The position numbers were made by a program, and so were the translations under genes. Shown here piece after piece: positions 33,349 through 41,198 of a DNA stretch of 42,938 nt (the stretch's first letter is position 1; each line of letters opens with the position of its first letter). Source of the DNA: Clostridia bacterium (GTDB lineage Bacteria > Bacillota > Clostridia > Christensenellales > Aristaeellaceae); the NCBI GenBank assembly GCA_017434775.1, contig JAFSGG010000077.1:1-42938 (forward strand), given 5' to 3'. A model generated the notes under the pieces. That model did no database searches and was not told the origin of the DNA. It saw only the letters and a program-made list of their open reading frames with translations.

Positions 33349-34533
33349 ATGTCCGAACAGAATACCGCTCAGGCTGTACAGAATGTACCCGTGCTGACCC
33401 TCAAGCCCGATATGGGTGATAAGCAGGTCATTGAAAACGCTGTGGAACTGCTCAACGAACTCAAGGCTCCCGCTGCGCCCGAATCCGCCGATGAAGTGAT
33501 GGAAAATCTGGATGCCACCCTCACCGAAGAAGAAAAGGTGCAGGTTGCGGAATTTGCCAAGACCATCGACGTGACCAACCCTGATCACGTAATGCTCTAC
33601 GGCGCCGATGCCCAGAAGAAGATTTCCACCTTTGCAGATACCGTCCTTGGCAATGTGCAGACCGCCGATACCGGCGATGTGGGCGATATTCTGGCCAATC
33701 TGATCACCGAACTCAAGGGTTTCAATACCGCCGGTGATAAGCCCAAGGGCATCCGCGGCTGGTTCTTTACCGCCCGCAAGCGCATTGCCGCCATCACCGC
33801 CAAGTATGAAGAAGTGTCCGTTAATGTGGAACAGATTGCTTCCACCCTGGAAGGCCATCAGGTGCAGCTGCTCAAGGATGTGGCCATGTTCAACCACCTC
33901 TACGAACAGAACCTGGAATACTTCCATGAACTGACGCTGTACATCGTGGCCGGCGAAAAGCGGCTGGCGGAAGTGCGCGCCACCGACCTCAAAGCCCTGC
34001 AGGATAAAGCGGCCGCAAGCGGCGATGCCATGGACGCCCAGGCTGCCAAGGACCTGGCCGATCAGTGCGACCGTTTTGAAAAGAAGCTGCATGACCTGAA
34101 GCTCACCCGGCAGGTATCCCTGCAGATGGCGCCTCAGATCCGCCTTTTGCAGAACAATAACGCCCTGCTGGTGGAACGCATTCAGTCCACCCTGGTGAAC
34201 ACCCTGCCTCTGTGGAAGAACCAGATGGTGCTGGCTCTGGGGCTGCATCATTCTCAGCAGGCCATGAAGGCTCAGCGCGCTGTGACCGATATGACCAACG
34301 AACTGCTCAAGAAGAATGCCGAAACCCTGAAGATGGGCACCATCGAAACCGCCAAGGAATCCGAGCGCGGCATCATCGATATGGAAACCCTGGTTGCTAC
34401 CAACCAGAGCCTCATCGATACCATCGACGAAGTGAAGAAGATTCAGCAGGAAGGCCGCCAGAAGCGCTTCGAAGCCGAAAAGCAGCTGGCTGAAATGGAA
34501 AAGACCCTCAAGAACAAGCTGCTGGAAATGTAA
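33349..34533 (+). CDS. TelA-family toxic anion resistance protein
   Basis: A 394-residue cytoplasmic, mainly helical protein of the TelA family. Family phrases are visible: FNTAGDKPKGIRGWFFTARK, IASTLEGHQVQLLKDVAMFN, NLEYFHELTLYI, LRQ-like QVSLQMAPQIRLLQNNN and the C-terminal MGTIETAKESERGIIDMET. The C-terminal 60 residues are strongly charged helix. TelA proteins are linked to tellurite and toxic-peptide resistance, but the mechanism is not settled. GGGGGA precedes the start. A hairpin follows the stop. It should be co-transcribed with the xpaC-like gene. Confidence 0.92.
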   Translation: MSEQNTAQAVQNVPVLTLKPDMGDKQVIENAVELLNELKAPAAPESADEVMENLDATLTEEEKVQVAEFAKTIDVTNPDHVMLYGADAQKKISTFADTVLGNVQTADTGDVGDILANLITELKGFNTAGDKPKGIRGWFFTARKRIAAITAKYEEVSVNVEQIASTLEGHQVQLLKDVAMFNHLYEQNLEYFHELTLYIVAGEKRLAEVRATDLKALQDKAAASGDAMDAQAAKDLADQCDRFEKKLHDLKLTRQVSLQMAPQIRLLQNNNALLVERIQSTLVNTLPLWKNQMVLALGLHHSQQAMKAQRAVTDMTNELLKKNAETLKMGTIETAKESERGIIDMETLVATNQSLIDTIDEVKKIQQEGRQKRFEAEKQLAEMEKTLKNKLLEM

Positions 34534-34551
34534 GCACATATTGGATATGAA

Positions 34552-34590
34552 CTGCAGGGGGAGAGGCAGAGATGCCTCTTCCCTTTGCAG
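34552..34590 (+). terminator. Terminator-like hairpin after telA
   Basis: CTGCAGGGGGAGAGGCA, loop GAGA, then TGCCTCTTCCCTTTGCAG pairs along most of its length. The T-run after it is poor, so termination may be partial. Confidence 0.55.
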
Positions 34591-34631
34591 GCTAAACGGT
34601 AGAATTTCGTGCTTTTTCGGGAGAGGAACGA

Positions 34632-35813
34632 ATGAAGAAGAGGCTGTGCATGATTTCGCTGGATGCTGCATCCCATGAGGATGCGGAGCAGTTGTTTGCC
34701 TTGCCCAATTTGCGGGCATTGCAGCAGGGCAGCCTTTTTTGCAGCCGAGTCAATACCATTTACCCCACCATCACCTATCCCATCCATGTTTCCCTCATCA
34801 CCGGCTGTTACCCCAATAAGCACGGCATTCCCCATAATCAGCCCCTGCAGGCGGATACGCCGCCCGTCCTCCGCAAATGGTACTGGGAAGTGGGGCAGAT
34901 CAAAGTAAAAACCCTGCATCAGGCGGCGAAAGAAGCCGGGCTGGATGTGACATCCGTTTTGTGGCCGGTCACGGGCAAAAATCCTTACACCCGCCGCAAT
35001 TTTCCGGAAATACTGCCGCTGCCTGGGGAGAATGCCGCACTGAAAATGCTGCGGTACGGCACGCCGCTTTGGATTTTGCAAACGGAACTTTCCATGGGCA
35101 AAAAGCGGGAAAGCATCCTGCAGCCTCATCTGGATCGGTACGCCGCTCTTTTGTGTGAACAATTGTATGCATCCAAAAAGCCGCCGGACGTGCTGACGGT
35201 GCATTTGGTGGACCTGGATTATATGCGCCACAAATACGGTGTTCACAGCGTCGAAGCCCGGCAGGCCATGGAAAGGCTGGATGAAAATGTGGGCCGCATT
35301 GTGCAGGCGGTGAAAGAGGCCGGGCTGTATGAGGAAACCTGTTTCTGCATCGTTTCCGATCATGGGCAGCAGGATGCGCCAAACGGCGTGTATCTGGATG
35401 CCCTGCTGAAAAAACACACCGGCTGCCGGGCCCAGACGTTGGGCATGGGTGCTTATGTTTTCGGGGATAATCTGCAGAAAGCCAGAAAATATCTGGATGA
35501 AAATATGGAGCCGCTTGGCATCAAACGGCTTTATAATGCGGACGATATCCGGGCCATGCAGGGGCCGGAAAATGTGCAGCTGGCAGTGGATGCCCGGGAA
35601 GGGGTTTGCTTCCTGGATGAAGGGAAGCAGAATTTGGGTGAGCATGGCTTTGGGCTGGATTGTCCCCAGGCGAAAACCCTGTTTCTTTTGAAAGGCCCGG
35701 GGATTCGGCCGGGTACGCTGCCGGAAATGGATCTGGTGCAGATTGCGCCCACTCTGGCGAAGGTGCTTGGGCTTTCTTTGCCGGATGCTCAAGGGCAGGC
35801 ATTGGAGATATAA
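34632..35813 (+). CDS. Type I phosphodiesterase/nucleotide pyrophosphatase-family protein
   Basis: A 393-residue member of the alkaline-phosphatase superfamily (PF01663 type). Metal ligand D11 is in ISLDAAS, and the nucleophile is probably T48 in YPTITYPIH, followed by LITGCYPNKHGI. Later ligands are seen in LVDLDYMRHKYG, IVSDHGQ and LGEHGFG. Enzymes of this kind cleave phosphodiester or pyrophosphate bonds of nucleotides or lipids. It lacks a signal peptide, so it appears cytoplasmic. GAGAGGAACG precedes the start. The gene lies 27 bases ahead of the MBL-fold gene on the same strand and is probably co-transcribed with it. Confidence 0.9.
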   Translation: MKKRLCMISLDAASHEDAEQLFALPNLRALQQGSLFCSRVNTIYPTITYPIHVSLITGCYPNKHGIPHNQPLQADTPPVLRKWYWEVGQIKVKTLHQAAKEAGLDVTSVLWPVTGKNPYTRRNFPEILPLPGENAALKMLRYGTPLWILQTELSMGKKRESILQPHLDRYAALLCEQLYASKKPPDVLTVHLVDLDYMRHKYGVHSVEARQAMERLDENVGRIVQAVKEAGLYEETCFCIVSDHGQQDAPNGVYLDALLKKHTGCRAQTLGMGAYVFGDNLQKARKYLDENMEPLGIKRLYNADDIRAMQGPENVQLAVDAREGVCFLDEGKQNLGEHGFGLDCPQAKTLFLLKGPGIRPGTLPEMDLVQIAPTLAKVLGLSLPDAQGQALEI

Positions 35814-35840
35814 GCAAAAGGATATGCGGGAGGAATTTAC

Positions 35841-36707
35841 ATGAGCGCAGGGGCGATGGTCACCTTTTTTCACCATGCCGGGTTTATGGCGGCGGTGGAA
35901 GATACGCTGATGATATTTGACTACTGGCGGGGGGAAAATGGAGAAATCAACCCGGAAAACCAGCTGACGGAACGGGATTTGGAAGGATACAAGCATATTA
36001 TCGTGTTTGTGTCCAACGATGATCCGGATCATTTTGATCCGGCTATTCTGGAGCTGGATGATAAAAAATTCCCCATTCAGTATGTGTTTGCTGCGGACAT
36101 GAAACGTTATCCCGCCCTACAGAAGGATGGTCTTTTCCTGGCGGAAGGGGATGCGGCGGAAATTGGCCCGGCCCAAATCCGGGCTTACGCTTCCACCCAC
36201 AAAGGCGTATCCTATTATGTGACGGTGCACGGGCTGAATATTTTCCATGCCGGTACGCTGAATATGTGGCACTGGCGGGATGAAAGCACATTGCGTGAGA
36301 TTGTGCGGGCGGAAGAGGATTTTTATGCGGCTGTGGTGCCCCTTACCCGGCTGCCCATGGATATCGCCATGTTCCCGGTGGATCCCCGGATGGGCGGTAT
36401 GTATGAAGCCGGCGCCAATCATTTCGTCATGGCGGTGAAACCCCGGCTGTTCATCCCCATGCATTTCCAGAACCGGCCGGAAGTGGCTACCAGTTATGCC
36501 CGGCAGGGCCGTACCAATTATACGGAAATTCTGGCTATGACCCGGCCGCGCCAGCGGGCGGAACTGACCTTTGATGATATGACGCTGCGCATCCATGTGT
36601 TCACCCTGAAGGAAATGCAGCAGGAGATGGCTAACCGGGACGTGAAACTGGATTCTTACAACAAGGACGATCCCTTTAACGATACCGATCTGCCTGTGAC
36701 ATTATAA
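35841..36707 (+). CDS. MBL-fold protein with a degenerate metal motif
   Basis: A 288-residue protein with the metallo-beta-lactamase fold: start MVTFFHHAGFMAAVEDTLMIFDYW, a central strand FVSNDDPDHFDPAI and later IFHAGTLNMW and FIPMHF. Where active relatives carry the HxHxDH metal motif, this sequence has N59-D-D61-P-D63-H64. Both first His ligands are lost, while the final Asp-His pair, the downstream HAG and the C-terminal MHF His remain. Metal binding is probably altered or restricted to one site, so the enzyme may use a different metal, act as a binding protein, or be inactive. The start has GGGAGGAA upstream. A terminator follows. It is in an operon with the phosphodiesterase. Confidence 0.87.
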   Translation: MSAGAMVTFFHHAGFMAAVEDTLMIFDYWRGENGEINPENQLTERDLEGYKHIIVFVSNDDPDHFDPAILELDDKKFPIQYVFAADMKRYPALQKDGLFLAEGDAAEIGPAQIRAYASTHKGVSYYVTVHGLNIFHAGTLNMWHWRDESTLREIVRAEEDFYAAVVPLTRLPMDIAMFPVDPRMGGMYEAGANHFVMAVKPRLFIPMHFQNRPEVATSYARQGRTNYTEILAMTRPRQRAELTFDDMTLRIHVFTLKEMQQEMANRDVKLDSYNKDDPFNDTDLPVTL

Positions 36708-36714
36708 AGAAAAG

Positions 36715-36739
36715 TGCCCTTCCGGAAAAGGGCATTTTT
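36715..36739 (+). terminator. Intrinsic terminator after the MBL gene
   Basis: TGCCCTT (36715-36721), loop CCGGAA, AAGGGCA (36728-36734), then TTTTT. Confidence 0.85.
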
Positions 36740-36840
36740 GTTATTCAGACGGATTATGGCAAGAATGCATGGTAAATATTTGCGGTATAGAAAAGCCGCA
36801 GCTCTTTGTGTATACTGATTGCGGAAAGGAGGCGTGCCGG

Positions 36841-37587
36841 ATGAAGTACGAAAATGCCCAGGACATTTTGCCGGAAGCCTTGCTCCGGCAATTGCAGAAG
36901 TATGTATCGGGGAAGCTGATCTATGTGCCCGCCCGGGAAAAAAAGCGCAAATGGGGTGCGGTCAGCGGTTACCGGGCGTTTTTGCAAGAGCGGAATCAGC
37001 AGATCCGGGAGCAGTTTGCTCTGGGGAAGCCGGTGGAAGAACTGGCAGATGAACACTTCCTTTCCTGTGAAAGCATCCGGCGAATCGTTTACAGCCGAAA
37101 GGAGACAAGGACCATGCATTATCAGGGAACACTTTCTTCTGCCCGGGAATGGGCGCGCTATAACAAACTGGAAGAATGGGTGCATGAATATTTGCTGTCG
37201 GACGGGCGGAACAAGGCCTTTTCCGATGGGCTGAAGATTGTGGATCGCATTTTCCTGGGCCCGGTGGTGATGCCGCTGGATATATTCAGCCGCTGCACCG
37301 GTCCGGTGGAGGAGGGATTGAAATATCCGATTCCCCCGGACGTGTGGGAAAAGCGGGTGCAGCAACTGATGGAAGCCGTGAACCGGAAAAAGGATCTGGC
37401 GCCGCTGATTGTGCACTATCTCATTCCCGAAGGAGAAACGGAAGGTACCTTTGAACTCAACGACGGCAACCACCGTTGGGAAGCCTACAAGCGTCTGGGC
37501 ATCCGGGAAGCCCATGTGATTGTGTGGATCACGGACCGGGAAGAATACGATCAGTTCATGGAACGCTATGGCGCATACATGAAATAA
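36841..37587 (+). CDS. CD3324-like HTH domain fused to a ParB-like domain
   Basis: A 248-residue fusion. Residues 1-87 match the small CD3324 family (KYENAQDILPEALLRQLQKY ... GYRAFLQERN ... CESIRRIVY), normally a stand-alone helix-turn-helix protein of about 90 residues. Residues about 92-248 form a separate part whose C-terminal segment (about 185-232) looks ParB-like, with the Asp-Gly-Asn-His-Arg motif at 208-212 and WEAYKRLGI, as in ParB/sulfiredoxin-fold nucleotide-using domains. The full start at 36841 has AAAGGAGG upstream. An internal ATG at 37114 (residue 92) has its own AAAGGAG 9 bases upstream, exactly where the second domain begins. The likely history is loss of the first gene's stop codon; two proteins may still be made. 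Confidence 0.85.
   Translation: MKYENAQDILPEALLRQLQKYVSGKLIYVPAREKKRKWGAVSGYRAFLQERNQQIREQFALGKPVEELADEHFLSCESIRRIVYSRKETRTMHYQGTLSSAREWARYNKLEEWVHEYLLSDGRNKAFSDGLKIVDRIFLGPVVMPLDIFSRCTGPVEEGLKYPIPPDVWEKRVQQLMEAVNRKKDLAPLIVHYLIPEGETEGTFELNDGNHRWEAYKRLGIREAHVIVWITDREEYDQFMERYGAYMK
37114..37587 (+). other. Possible internal translation start making the ParB-like domain alone
   Basis: ATG 37114 follows AAAGGAG (37098-37104) by 9 bases, in frame with the fusion gene, and begins the 157-residue ParB-like part. It would give a separate product like the unfused ancestor. Use of this start is inference. Confidence 0.45.
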
Positions 37588-37604
37588 ACGCGTAAAGAAA
37601 AGCA

Positions 37605-37640
37605 ACGGCCCCTTCGCATACGCTGCGAAGGGGCCGTTTT
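37605..37640. terminator. Strong bidirectional terminator between convergent genes
   Basis: ACGGCCCCTTCGCA (37605-37618) and TGCGAAGGGGCCGT (37624-37637) pair perfectly over 14 bases. T residues follow on the plus strand; the minus strand reads TTGCTTTTCTTT after the stem. Confidence 0.9.
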
Positions 37641-37656
37641 GTAAGCTGCTTTTGGA

Positions 37657-37965
37657 TCAGTACAGGGCGGTTACGATGTCTTCCTTGTCCTGCACGCCTA
37701 CCATGCGGTTTACCAGCTGGCCTTTTTCGAAAAAGAGCAGGGTGGGGATGGAGCGCACACCGTATTTGATGGCCAGTTCCGCTTCTTCATCCACATTTAC
37801 TTTGCCTACATAGGCTTTGCCTTCGGCCTCCTCGGCAATTTCTTCAATGGTGGGGGCCAGCATACGGCAGGGCATGCACCAGGGCGCCCAGAAATCCACC
37901 AGCACGGGCTTATCGGCGTTGAGTACCAGTTCTTCAAAATTATTTTTCGTAAAAGTCAGTTCCAT
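37657..37965 (-). CDS. trxA: Thioredoxin with a WCMPC active site
   Basis: A 102-residue cytoplasmic thioredoxin. The active site has C30 and C33 in [10 protein letters not shown], with Met at the position that is usually Gly (WCGPC); this can change redox potential or partner choice. The family core VLVDFWAPW and the cis-proline segment RSIPTLLFF are intact. It keeps protein thiols reduced. Its ATG overlaps the stop of the RseC-like gene by one base, so the two are expressed together. The terminator at 37605-37640 serves its 3' end as well. Confidence 0.95.
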   Translation of the reverse strand: MELTFTKNNFEELVLNADKPVLVDFWAPWCMPCRMLAPTIEEIAEEAEGKAYVGKVNVDEEAELAIKYGVRSIPTLLFFEKGQLVNRMVGVQDKEDIVTALY

Positions 37966-38372
37966 TATCGGTTTTCTCCTTCCTCATGCACGGCAACAAT
38001 ATGGGGTTGCCAATTGTGTCTTTGCTGCAGTTTCTGTTCCACCAGCTTCAGGATGCCATAACTTACGGCCATGCAGCCGATGCCAAAGAGTGCCGAGAGG
38101 GCTTCATTTTTAAAAATCAGTGTGCCCAGCCACAGGCCCAGGAACAACAGCACCATGGGCACCACATAGGCAAGCAGGGAAGCTTTGAACACTTGCCGGG
38201 CCGGCATATCCACGTCCACCATGCTGCCAAGGGGGGCATCGCCCGTGATGGTCACCAGGGTTTCGTGCTTTTGCCCGGCACAGCCGCTGCAATGATCGCA
38301 GGCTTCCGGCCGGTTAAAGCATACGTTTACCAGCCCGTCTTTCACATCCACTACCCGTCCGGTTCTGATCAT
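37965..38372 (-). CDS. rseC: RseC/SoxR-reducing-type membrane protein
   Basis: A 135-residue protein of the RseC family. Four Cys (18, 25, 28, 31) in the pattern C-x6-C-x2-C-x2-C form the N-terminal redox or metal cluster, followed by a small strand domain ([18 protein letters not shown]) and two membrane helices (about 63-80 and 90-108). In other bacteria RseC works with the Rnf electron-transfer complex to reduce SoxR. Here it is paired with thioredoxin, which points to thiol or electron transfer at the membrane. The start has AGAGGA about 7 bases upstream and an extended -10 promoter. No rnf genes are in the window. Confidence 0.85.
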   Translation of the reverse strand: MIRTGRVVDVKDGLVNVCFNRPEACDHCSGCAGQKHETLVTITGDAPLGSMVDVDMPARQVFKASLLAYVVPMVLLFLGLWLGTLIFKNEALSALFGIGCMAVSYGILKLVEQKLQQRHNWQPHIVAVHEEGENR

Positions 38373-38408
38373 GGCGCATCCTCTTTCGCTTTCATGGTTT
38401 ACACCCTT

Positions 38409-38417
38409 ATTATACCA
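38409..38417 (-). promoter_or_regulatory. Extended -10 promoter for rseC-trxA
   Basis: On the minus strand TGG-TATAAT is found about 37 bases before the RseC start codon. No good -35 box is visible. Confidence 0.6.
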
Positions 38418-38452
38418 CGAAAACGACGTTTGAAACAAGTGTTTCTCCCCAT

Positions 38453-38929
38453 TCAGGGCACCATCAGGCGGATTTTTTCCGCTGGCAGGCCGGAAAGGTC
38501 CGCGGCGGACTGGATGATGGGCATCACATCCTCTTTCTTTACCGCCGGTTCTGTAAACAGCAGCATGCCGTCTTTTTGCAGGATGCATACATTTTTTTCA
38601 TACCCCATGGCGGTGAGCAGGCTTTCCGCAGCGGTTTCGGTATTTGTGGTTTCCTGCAGGGAAAGCAGGGCGGCCTGGGCTTGGGGCTGCAAGCCGGAGG
38701 CTGCATCCTGAGAAAGCCAGGCGAGGGATTTTTCGGCTTCCTTGCGCTGCGCATCCCGTTCCTTTCGGCAGGCATCCAAAGGATGGAGCGTGGGGGAAGG
38801 GGCAGCGGAAACAAAGGGGTTTTCCATGGATAATGCCGGCGCAGTTTCCGGCGGACGGCTGCTGAGGGTAATGCCAAGGCAAAGGAGCACCACCAGAATC
38901 AAAAGAGTGTTTAGTATTTTTTCTTTCAT
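38453..38929 (-). CDS. spoIIIAH: Stage III sporulation protein AH
   Basis: A 158-residue membrane protein. One membrane helix (about 5-22) is followed by an extracellular domain with ERDAQRKEAEKSLAWLSQ and a C-terminal ring-building fold (GYEKNVCILQKDGMLLFTEP). In Bacillus, AH of the mother cell binds forespore SpoIIQ and forms part of the channel joining the two cells. It is shorter than Bacillus AH (about 218 residues). Its start overlaps the spoIIIAG stop by 4 bases. It is the last gene of the operon; no clear terminator was found. Confidence 0.88.
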   Translation of the reverse strand: MKEKILNTLLILVVLLCLGITLSSRPPETAPALSMENPFVSAAPSPTLHPLDACRKERDAQRKEAEKSLAWLSQDAASGLQPQAQAALLSLQETTNTETAAESLLTAMGYEKNVCILQKDGMLLFTEPAVKKEDVMPIIQSAADLSGLPAEKIRLMVP

Positions 38930-39297
38930 TTTTCTTCCTCCATGGGGAATACGGCAATGCTGCCGGCATCCAGCCCCAGCAGCGCCTGGGCGGCTTCCAT
39001 CAGCCTGAGGCGAACCACCATGTTTCCGGCTCCCCGGGATACAATCACGGCGCCGTCCGGCACTTTCCGCCCGCCGGATAATGTGCCGCTTTCTTCCCGA
39101 TAATGCAGCACAATCCGGGTTTCCCCGGCGCCCTCAATGGCGGAAAGGGCACGGCTGATGCGGCTTTCCTCTTCCGTCATGGCGGTGGAAGCCGGGCCCG
39201 AGGGCAGCAGCAAAAACACCCCGGCACAGATGACTGTGAGCATCAGCAAATAGGGCAAAGCCTTGCTGCTTTTCATCTTTTCCAGCAGTTTATTCAT
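38926..39297 (-). CDS. spoIIIAG: Stage III sporulation protein AG
   Basis: A 123-residue protein with one membrane helix (about 15-32) and an outside domain (TEEESRISRALSAIEGAG ... SRGAGNMVVRLRLMEAAQAL). In Bacillus, AG forms a large ring in the mother-cell channel to the forespore. It is about half the Bacillus length (229), mainly because it lacks the long N-terminal linker and part of the ring-building insertion. The start lies 9 bases after the spoIIIAF stop with GAGGT between them. Confidence 0.88.
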   Translation of the reverse strand: MNKLLEKMKSSKALPYLLMLTVICAGVFLLLPSGPASTAMTEEESRISRALSAIEGAGETRIVLHYREESGTLSGGRKVPDGAVIVSRGAGNMVVRLRLMEAAQALLGLDAGSIAVFPMEEEK

Positions 39298-39306
39298 GAT
39301 TACCTC

Positions 39307-39474
39307 TTATCCGGGCAGGTGTAATATGCGCTGCATGGTCTGGAGCAGGCACAGCATCATGCACAGCCCGGCCCCTAAATCCACATAACGTTTCAGGTCG
39401 TTTTCCGGCAGGATCAGATCCATGATCATCCGGATCAGCGCCAGGGCGGCGGATTGCAGAATCATCTCTTTCAT
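39307..39474 (-). CDS. spoIIIAF: Very short stage III sporulation protein AF
   Basis: This 55-residue reading frame lies exactly between spoIIIAE and spoIIIAG. It starts MKEMILQSAALALIRMIMDL and contains two hydrophobic stretches, ending in RILHLPG. In Bacillus AF has about 206 residues: two membrane helices and a long ring-fold domain. Here only the helix part remains. The ATG overlaps the AE stop (ATGA) and the gene ends 9 bases before AG, so the order and coupling are intact. It is either a natural short form or a truncated gene; a frameshift is unlikely because the next gene starts directly after. Confidence 0.75.
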   Translation of the reverse strand: MKEMILQSAALALIRMIMDLILPENDLKRYVDLGAGLCMMLCLLQTMQRILHLPG

Positions 39475-40607
39475 CGCAGCATCACCGTCAATTGACCCAC
39501 GGCCAGCATTTGGGCAACAAGCAAAAGGAACATGGCGCTCACCGATAATTGAATGATGAACAGCATCATCAGAATATCCGAAAACTGATGGATGCTGCCG
39601 CTGATACGGCTGTCGGAAACAGGCTCCAGCAGGGCTGCGCAGGCCCGGTATACCATTACGGAGGCCAGGGTCTGCATCATGGGTTGTGCAGCGGCGGCAA
39701 GTAATAGCACAAGCCCTGTGACCCCCATTGCATTTTTGATCAGCAGGGACGCGCCCACCAGGGTGTCCATGGTATCGGCCACCATGCCGCCCACCACCGG
39801 TACAAAATTATCCACCATATATTTGGCGGTGCGCAGGCTCACGCCGTCTGCTGCGGCGGCTCCCAGAGCCTGCAGGGCAGTGACGGATAAAAACACCGTG
39901 AATCCAATCCCCAGCGTCCAGCTGCTCAGGCTTTTGAGCAGGGAAGACAGGCGGAAAAGCCGCACCTTGGGGCTCAGTTTATCCAGCATGCCGGTAACGG
40001 CGGCGCCAAGGGTCAAGGGCAGGGTGAAGCGGTGCACCAGGGCACACATCACCCCGCAGGCGGCTACCGTGGCCGGCTGGAAAAAGGCTGCGCCGGCAGT
40101 GCTGCCAACGGCCGCCAGCAGGGTGAGCAGCAGGGGAAACAGGGCCTGCATGATGCCGGCCATTTTGTCCACATTGTCCCGGCAAAGCTGCATGTGGCTG
40201 CCCAGATCCCTGGCCATCACGGCGGCAATCAACAGAAAACAGGCGGCGCACAGGGTTTCTCCCAGGGCGGCGGAAGAAAAGCTGCTTTTCAGCCGTTCCA
40301 TCACGCCGCACATAATGGCAGGCAGAAGAAGGCCGGATATGCGCCAGAGGCTGCCCGTCAGAGTGGAAAGAAAGGCTTCCGCCAGGGCTTTCAGCATTTG
40401 TTCGCTGTTCAGTATTGCTTCGCCCCGGGTCAATTTTTCCACAAGGGTACGCATGTCCTCCCCGGGAAAATGCTGCTGCCAGGCGCTTTCCATTTCGTCC
40501 AGGGAAAGGCTGTCCAGCTGCTGAGCGATTTCGTTGTTTAATGTATCTGCCCGGGCTGGAAAAATGAAAAATGAAAGAAGAAACAGGCAGATGATCCATT
40601 TTTTCAT
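39471..40607 (-). CDS. spoIIIAE: Stage III sporulation protein AE
   Basis: A 378-residue polytopic membrane protein with a signal-like start (WIICLFLLSFFIFPARA) and about 7-8 helices. It contains the core of the family: GVMERLKSSFSSAALGETLC, NVDKMAGIMQALFPLLLTLL, YMVDNFVPVVGGMVADTMDT, FSDILMMLFIIQLSVSAMF. AE is the main membrane part of the mother-cell side of the SpoIIIA-SpoIIQ channel needed for forespore gene expression. The ATG at 40607 overlaps the AD stop by 4 bases; its own stop overlaps AF. Confidence 0.92.
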   Translation of the reverse strand: MKKWIICLFLLSFFIFPARADTLNNEIAQQLDSLSLDEMESAWQQHFPGEDMRTLVEKLTRGEAILNSEQMLKALAEAFLSTLTGSLWRISGLLLPAIMCGVMERLKSSFSSAALGETLCAACFLLIAAVMARDLGSHMQLCRDNVDKMAGIMQALFPLLLTLLAAVGSTAGAAFFQPATVAACGVMCALVHRFTLPLTLGAAVTGMLDKLSPKVRLFRLSSLLKSLSSWTLGIGFTVFLSVTALQALGAAAADGVSLRTAKYMVDNFVPVVGGMVADTMDTLVGASLLIKNAMGVTGLVLLLAAAAQPMMQTLASVMVYRACAALLEPVSDSRISGSIHQFSDILMMLFIIQLSVSAMFLLLVAQMLAVGQLTVMLR

Positions 40608-40993
40608 GGCAGCATATCCATGGCCAGGGAACCGATGGCGGTGATGAGGGGCACGGTCTGGGCAGCCAGCAGGATTTTGCCGGCCAGGGCGGTTTTCTGG
40701 GCCAGCCCTTCTTCCCCCGCATCCCGGCAAGCCTGTATGGAGAATTCCGTCAGGTAAGCCATGGAAATGAGCCGCAGAAGCAGCGCAATGGTTTCGCTTT
40801 GCAGGCCGGCTTCCCGGCTGAAATCCTGCAGAGCCTGTACCACCGGGGTAAGCTGGGTTACGGCGGCGCTGAGCAGCATCATTCCGGCGCACAGGGATAC
40901 CAGCCTGCCGGCCTGTTTCTGATGGGCATGCACCATGAGGGCGCACAGAGCGCTGATGAGGGCAAAAACGCATACTTTCCATAGGATTGTCAT
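40604..40993 (-). CDS. spoIIIAD: Stage III sporulation protein AD
   Basis: A 129-residue membrane protein with three to four helices (TILWKVCVFALISALCALMV ... LCAGMMLLSAAV ... LRLISMAYLTEFSIQACRDA ... KILLAAQTVPLITAIGSLAM). AD works with AE and AC in the SpoIIIA channel. Its start overlaps the spoIIIAC stop by 4 bases, with only a weak ribosome site, so translation is probably coupled to AC. Length matches the Bacillus protein (about 133). Confidence 0.92.
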   Translation of the reverse strand: MTILWKVCVFALISALCALMVHAHQKQAGRLVSLCAGMMLLSAAVTQLTPVVQALQDFSREAGLQSETIALLLRLISMAYLTEFSIQACRDAGEEGLAQKTALAGKILLAAQTVPLITAIGSLAMDMLP

Positions 40994-41187
40994 GGGAACA
41001 GGAACACATCCTGCACCCGGCTGAGCAAATTTGCCGCCAGATCCACAATGGTAAAGAGCACCACAATGATGCCGGCAATGGTGGCCAGCGTGGCAATATC
41101 TTCCCGGCCGGCCTTGGTGAGCACCTGGCACACAATGGCGATGATCAGGCCAAACCCGGCAATTTTGATGATCACATCCGGTTCCAT
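40990..41187 (-). CDS. spoIIIAC: Stage III sporulation protein AC
   Basis: A 65-residue protein with two membrane helices, matching the Bacillus length (about 68): DVIIKIAGFGLIIAIVCQVL, a polar turn KAGREDIATL, and IAGIIVVLFTIVDLAANLL. It is a small integral part of the SpoIIIA channel. The start has AAAGGAAA before it. The gene lies 11 bases after spoIIIAB and overlaps spoIIIAD by 4 bases. Confidence 0.92.
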   Translation of the reverse strand: MEPDVIIKIAGFGLIIAIVCQVLTKAGREDIATLATIAGIIVVLFTIVDLAANLLSRVQDVFLFP

Positions 41188-41198
41188 TTTGTTTCCTT

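Noticed and set aside
34443-36032. Minus-strand open frame of 529 codons
   Set aside because: Shadow of the phosphodiesterase and the end of telA; no motif and no start context.
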